Source: Bacillota bacterium (GTDB lineage Bacteria > Bacillota > Clostridia > Peptostreptococcales > Anaerovoracaceae). From it: DNA of 64,000 nt. The DNA is taken from the NCBI GenBank assembly GCA_030526355.1, contig JAUNDC010000003.1, positions 62,001 through 126,000 of the forward strand, in the 5' to 3' direction. The translations under genes and the position numbers were made by a program. Below the pieces are notes generated by a model. The model saw only the letters and a list, made by a program, of their open reading frames with translations. It had not been told where the DNA came from and did not search any database. Shown here piece after piece: positions 62,015 to 64,000 of the stretch (position 1 is the first letter of the stretch; each line of letters opens with the position of its first letter).

Positions 62015-62422
62015 ATGAAAAACTTCATGAAAGAATTCAAAGATTTCGCTATGCGCGGAAATGTTATGGACATGGCAGTCGGCATGATTATAGGTGCTGC
62101 TTTTACAGCAATTGTCACTTCACTTGTTGACGATATCCTTTCACCTATACTGGGAGTACTCGTCCAGGTGGATTTCAACAAGCTGGCAGTTCAAATCGGT
62201 TCCGTTGACTTCAAATACGGTTCCTTCATCATGGCAGTCATTAACTTCATTATCGTTGCTTTTGCTCTCTTCCTCATTGTCAAGGGCATTAACAAAATGA
62301 CCTCGCTCAGCAGAAAGGAAGAACCTGAACAGGCACCTGTCACCAAAGAATGCCCGTTCTGCAAAAGTGAAATACATATCGATGCTACAAGATGCCCTAA
62401 CTGCACATCTTCACTGGAATAG
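62015..62422 (+). CDS. mscL: Large-conductance mechanosensitive channel MscL
   Basis: A 135-residue pentameric channel that vents the cell under osmotic shock. TM1 is MDMAVGMIIGAAFTAIVTSLV near residue 18 and TM2 is around 65-90 (INFIIVAFALFLIVKGIN). The C-terminal end carries a zinc-ribbon-like CPFCKSE...CPNC, found in a subset of clostridial MscL. ATG 62015 follows AAAGGTGG; the longer frame from 61937 is not supported. Confidence 0.96.
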   Translation: MKNFMKEFKDFAMRGNVMDMAVGMIIGAAFTAIVTSLVDDILSPILGVLVQVDFNKLAVQIGSVDFKYGSFIMAVINFIIVAFALFLIVKGINKMTSLSRKEEPEQAPVTKECPFCKSEIHIDATRCPNCTSSLE

Positions 62423-62438
62423 TTTCAAACAACAAGCT

Positions 62439-62473
62439 TCAGCGGAGCCGTCCAACACGGCTCTGCTTTTTTA
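62439..62473 (+). terminator. Terminator of mscL
   Basis: AGCGGAGCCG and CGGCTCTGCT form a strong hairpin followed by TTTTTT on the plus strand. Confidence 0.85.
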
Positions 62474-62474
62474 C

Positions 62475-63326
62475 TTATGCCTCCCTGCGTGACAGCATAT
62501 ATATACTGCAGAATCCCGCTATTAATGTCAGAATGCATAATAATACTTCCGAACCTTCAGGTATTCCCGGAAACACCTGCACCACTGATCCTGCAACAAA
62601 TCCCATTATCACCGAATAAGTCGCCAGAGGATACCGATCCATTGCTCTTTCAAGACATTTTGTTGTAAGAATGACCCCCATCATCAGCCCCGTTCCCAGC
62701 GGAATCAGGAACGGCATATATACCTGACTTACAGCCATAATGGTCTCATCATAAAGCCCAAGCACAAGAAGCAGATATGACACACTGATGCCTGGAAGTA
62801 CCAGTGCCACAGCTGAAATAAACCCTGCTGCTGCAAGAAATATCACCATCCGCGTATCAGCTTCGTTTCCGGAATCAAAGCTTCCTGCTGGTATTTGTGA
62901 TACCAGTAGCACTAATACCACTCCAATACAGATATGAACAAACCGTTTCACAGAAAACAGATTTCCTTTTGATTCTCTGACTATCAGCGGCATTCCTCCT
63001 GCTATTGCGCCTATAAAAAAGTACATGGTAGGCATCCTGTAGTTTTCCAAAAGATACAGTACCGGCCTGGATAGCAGAAACATACCTATGCTTCCGCCTG
63101 CACAGAAAAGCAGCAGAAACATAAAGCTCTGAAGCTTATGCTTCATAAAACTGCTGATTGCTCTGATGAGCTGATCATATATCCCCAGTATCATGGCCAT
63201 AGTTCCGCCGCTGGCACCTGGAACCATCATGGTCCCTCCTATCACCATACCTTTGATGATAACCGAGGCATTGTTTCCTCCGGCACTGAATTCCTTTTTA
63301 TCCCCTCTGAATGTATCTCTGTCCAC
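62475..63326 (-). CDS. DUF368 family membrane protein
   Basis: A 283-residue polytopic protein with about eight membrane segments. IIKGMVIGGTMMVPGASGGTMAMILGIYDQLI near residue 24 is the DUF368 signature, and the second-half match FISAVALVLPGISVSYLLLVLGLYDETI near 168 shows the internal repeat. Recent work links DUF368 proteins to recycling of undecaprenyl phosphate. The start is uncertain: GTG 63326 gives about 25 residues before the first motif but has no Shine-Dalgarno site, while AAAGGAG at about 63360 has no ATG after it in this frame. Confidence 0.85.
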   Translation of the reverse strand: MDRDTFRGDKKEFSAGGNNASVIIKGMVIGGTMMVPGASGGTMAMILGIYDQLIRAISSFMKHKLQSFMFLLLFCAGGSIGMFLLSRPVLYLLENYRMPTMYFFIGAIAGGMPLIVRESKGNLFSVKRFVHICIGVVLVLLVSQIPAGSFDSGNEADTRMVIFLAAAGFISAVALVLPGISVSYLLLVLGLYDETIMAVSQVYMPFLIPLGTGLMMGVILTTKCLERAMDRYPLATYSVIMGFVAGSVVQVFPGIPEGSEVLLCILTLIAGFCSIYMLSRREA

Positions 63327-63432
63327 GGCTCTCTGACAGGGTCTGCTTATCCCCTGTATTCTCCTTTGTCTCAGATTCTACATCTGAAGAAGCCTGACAG
63401 CAATAGTACTTTATACTGATTTTATGACAAAA

Positions 63433-64000
63433 TCATACCTTTTCATCATCATTCACTTCGACTGCAATGCCGTTTACCTCCACACCTTCGCCTGCTGGTA
63501 TCAGTATATATCTGCTTCCATCGATTACTCTTGTCTGTATGGCAAACGCATATTCCGGATCTACAGTTATCTTCACTTCAGGAGTTTTCATTTCAAACTT
63601 CCTGCTCTCTATGATATTTCCTGGATTCAGCGAACCTGTATCTCCAAAATTTTTCTCACAGGCTTCATTAAAGGCTCTGATTTTTTCTTCACCTATACCG
63701 CTCTTCTTCAATACAGCGTCCACATCCTCCACATATATTTCAGGAACTTCAGGTTCTTTGCTTTCCTTATGAAGCTGCAACCGTTCCCGAATTTCCCCAT
63801 GAAGCGCCTTTACAACCTCGAAGCTGCAATCATTACCCAGAGCAGTCTCCAATGATCCTCCAAAAGCATTCTTCTGTGCCACGGCTGACATCGGCAGCTT
63901 CTCAACATTGAACAACGTTTCAATCACTTCATTATGTATATCCGTCAGATTCCTGCAGTAATAAAGCGCATTATATATATTAGTGCTCCTGTCATCAAAT
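63433..64000 (-). CDS. DUF4317 family protein (C-terminal part, cut by edge)
   Basis: The last 189 residues of a larger protein. The frame stays open past a GTG at 63927 up to the window end, reading FDDRSTNIYNALYYCRNL, so the gene starts outside. The ENLFNVEKLPMSA-like stretch (ETLFNVEKLPMSAVAQKNAF) and the late GVEVNGIAV match DUF4317, soluble proteins of about 400 residues from Clostridia with no known function. It lies 106 bp upstream of the DUF368 gene on the same strand. Confidence 0.85.
   Translation of the reverse strand, partial: FDDRSTNIYNALYYCRNLTDIHNEVIETLFNVEKLPMSAVAQKNAFGGSLETALGNDCSFEVVKALHGEIRERLQLHKESKEPEVPEIYVEDVDAVLKKSGIGEEKIRAFNEACEKNFGDTGSLNPGNIIESRKFEMKTPEVKITVDPEYAFAIQTRVIDGSRYILIPAGEGVEVNGIAVEVNDDEKV

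Overview
The window looks like the chromosome of a low-to-mid GC Gram-positive anaerobe of the class Clostridia. The evidence is a giant 2-hydroxyacyl-CoA dehydratase activator protein, a ferredoxin-type aldo/keto reductase, a desulfoferrodoxin-like regulator, a ferredoxin-thioredoxin-reductase-like miniprotein, DUF4317, Shine-Dalgarno sites of the AGGAGG type and TTGACA/TATAAT promoters. A finer placement (for example Anaerovoracaceae) is only a guess. Almost everything is ordinary chromosomal gene content. I see no prophage, CRISPR array or intact insertion sequence.

Layout. 1-4.4 kb: the start of holA (cut by the edge), a DUF255 thioredoxin-fold protein, a Rieske oxidoreductase and tRNA-Leu(GAG), then a gene-less stretch with a long inverted repeat. 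4.4-12.9 kb, minus strand: coaE-polA, a formate/nitrite-type channel, htpG behind a perfect CIRCE operator, a 6S RNA gene, a membrane-anchored hydrolase and yebC. 13-17.9 kb: the 1412-residue dehydratase activator and a divergent cysteine-rich protein that may be read from a leaderless mRNA. 17.9-24.9 kb, minus strand: a MATE exporter, an MMPL transporter with a secreted heptad-repeat partner and a TetR regulator, an FTR-like miniprotein and a NifX-like protein with paired operators.

24.9-29.3 kb: a 0.6-kb regulatory stretch, then an FMN riboswitch and the riboflavin operon ribD-ribE-ribBA-ribH. 29.4-30.0 kb: a helix-turn-helix protein fused to a superoxide-reductase-like iron module, the most unusual gene here. 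30.1-35.7 kb: a complete pyrimidine operon pyrC-K-D-F-E-B-I on the minus strand. 35.8-37.2 kb: a VanZ-like membrane protein and an aldo/keto reductase. 37.3-41.3 kb: iscS-iscU-mnmA-ridA (sulfur transfer to tRNA and iron-sulfur clusters), a hypothetical exported protein and DUF896. 41.5-49.2 kb: an orphan fabF and the phosphate regulon pstSCAB-phoU-phoP-phoR with a PhoP-box-like promoter. 49.4-52.9 kb: two tandem L,D-transpeptidases, NAD synthetase and a nicotinamidase-like hydrolase. 52.9-56.2 kb: a tightly overlapping group of murI, an acidic unknown protein, a RarD-like permease and a metallo-beta-lactamase-fold hydrolase. 56.3-64 kb: pepF-nadK-rluA, an Rrf2 regulator, a polysaccharide deacetylase, mscL, a DUF368 membrane protein and a DUF4317 protein cut by the right edge.

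The strongest leads for new biology are the HTH/superoxide-reductase-like fusion (29426-30010), the regulatory stretch between the NifX-like gene and the riboflavin operon (24.87-25.47 kb), the paired bulged stem-loops beside 6S RNA, and the inverted repeat with a decayed reading frame at 3.95-4.3 kb. Starts were moved from the longest open frame to the ATG with a proper ribosome binding site in many genes. These choices are stated per entry.
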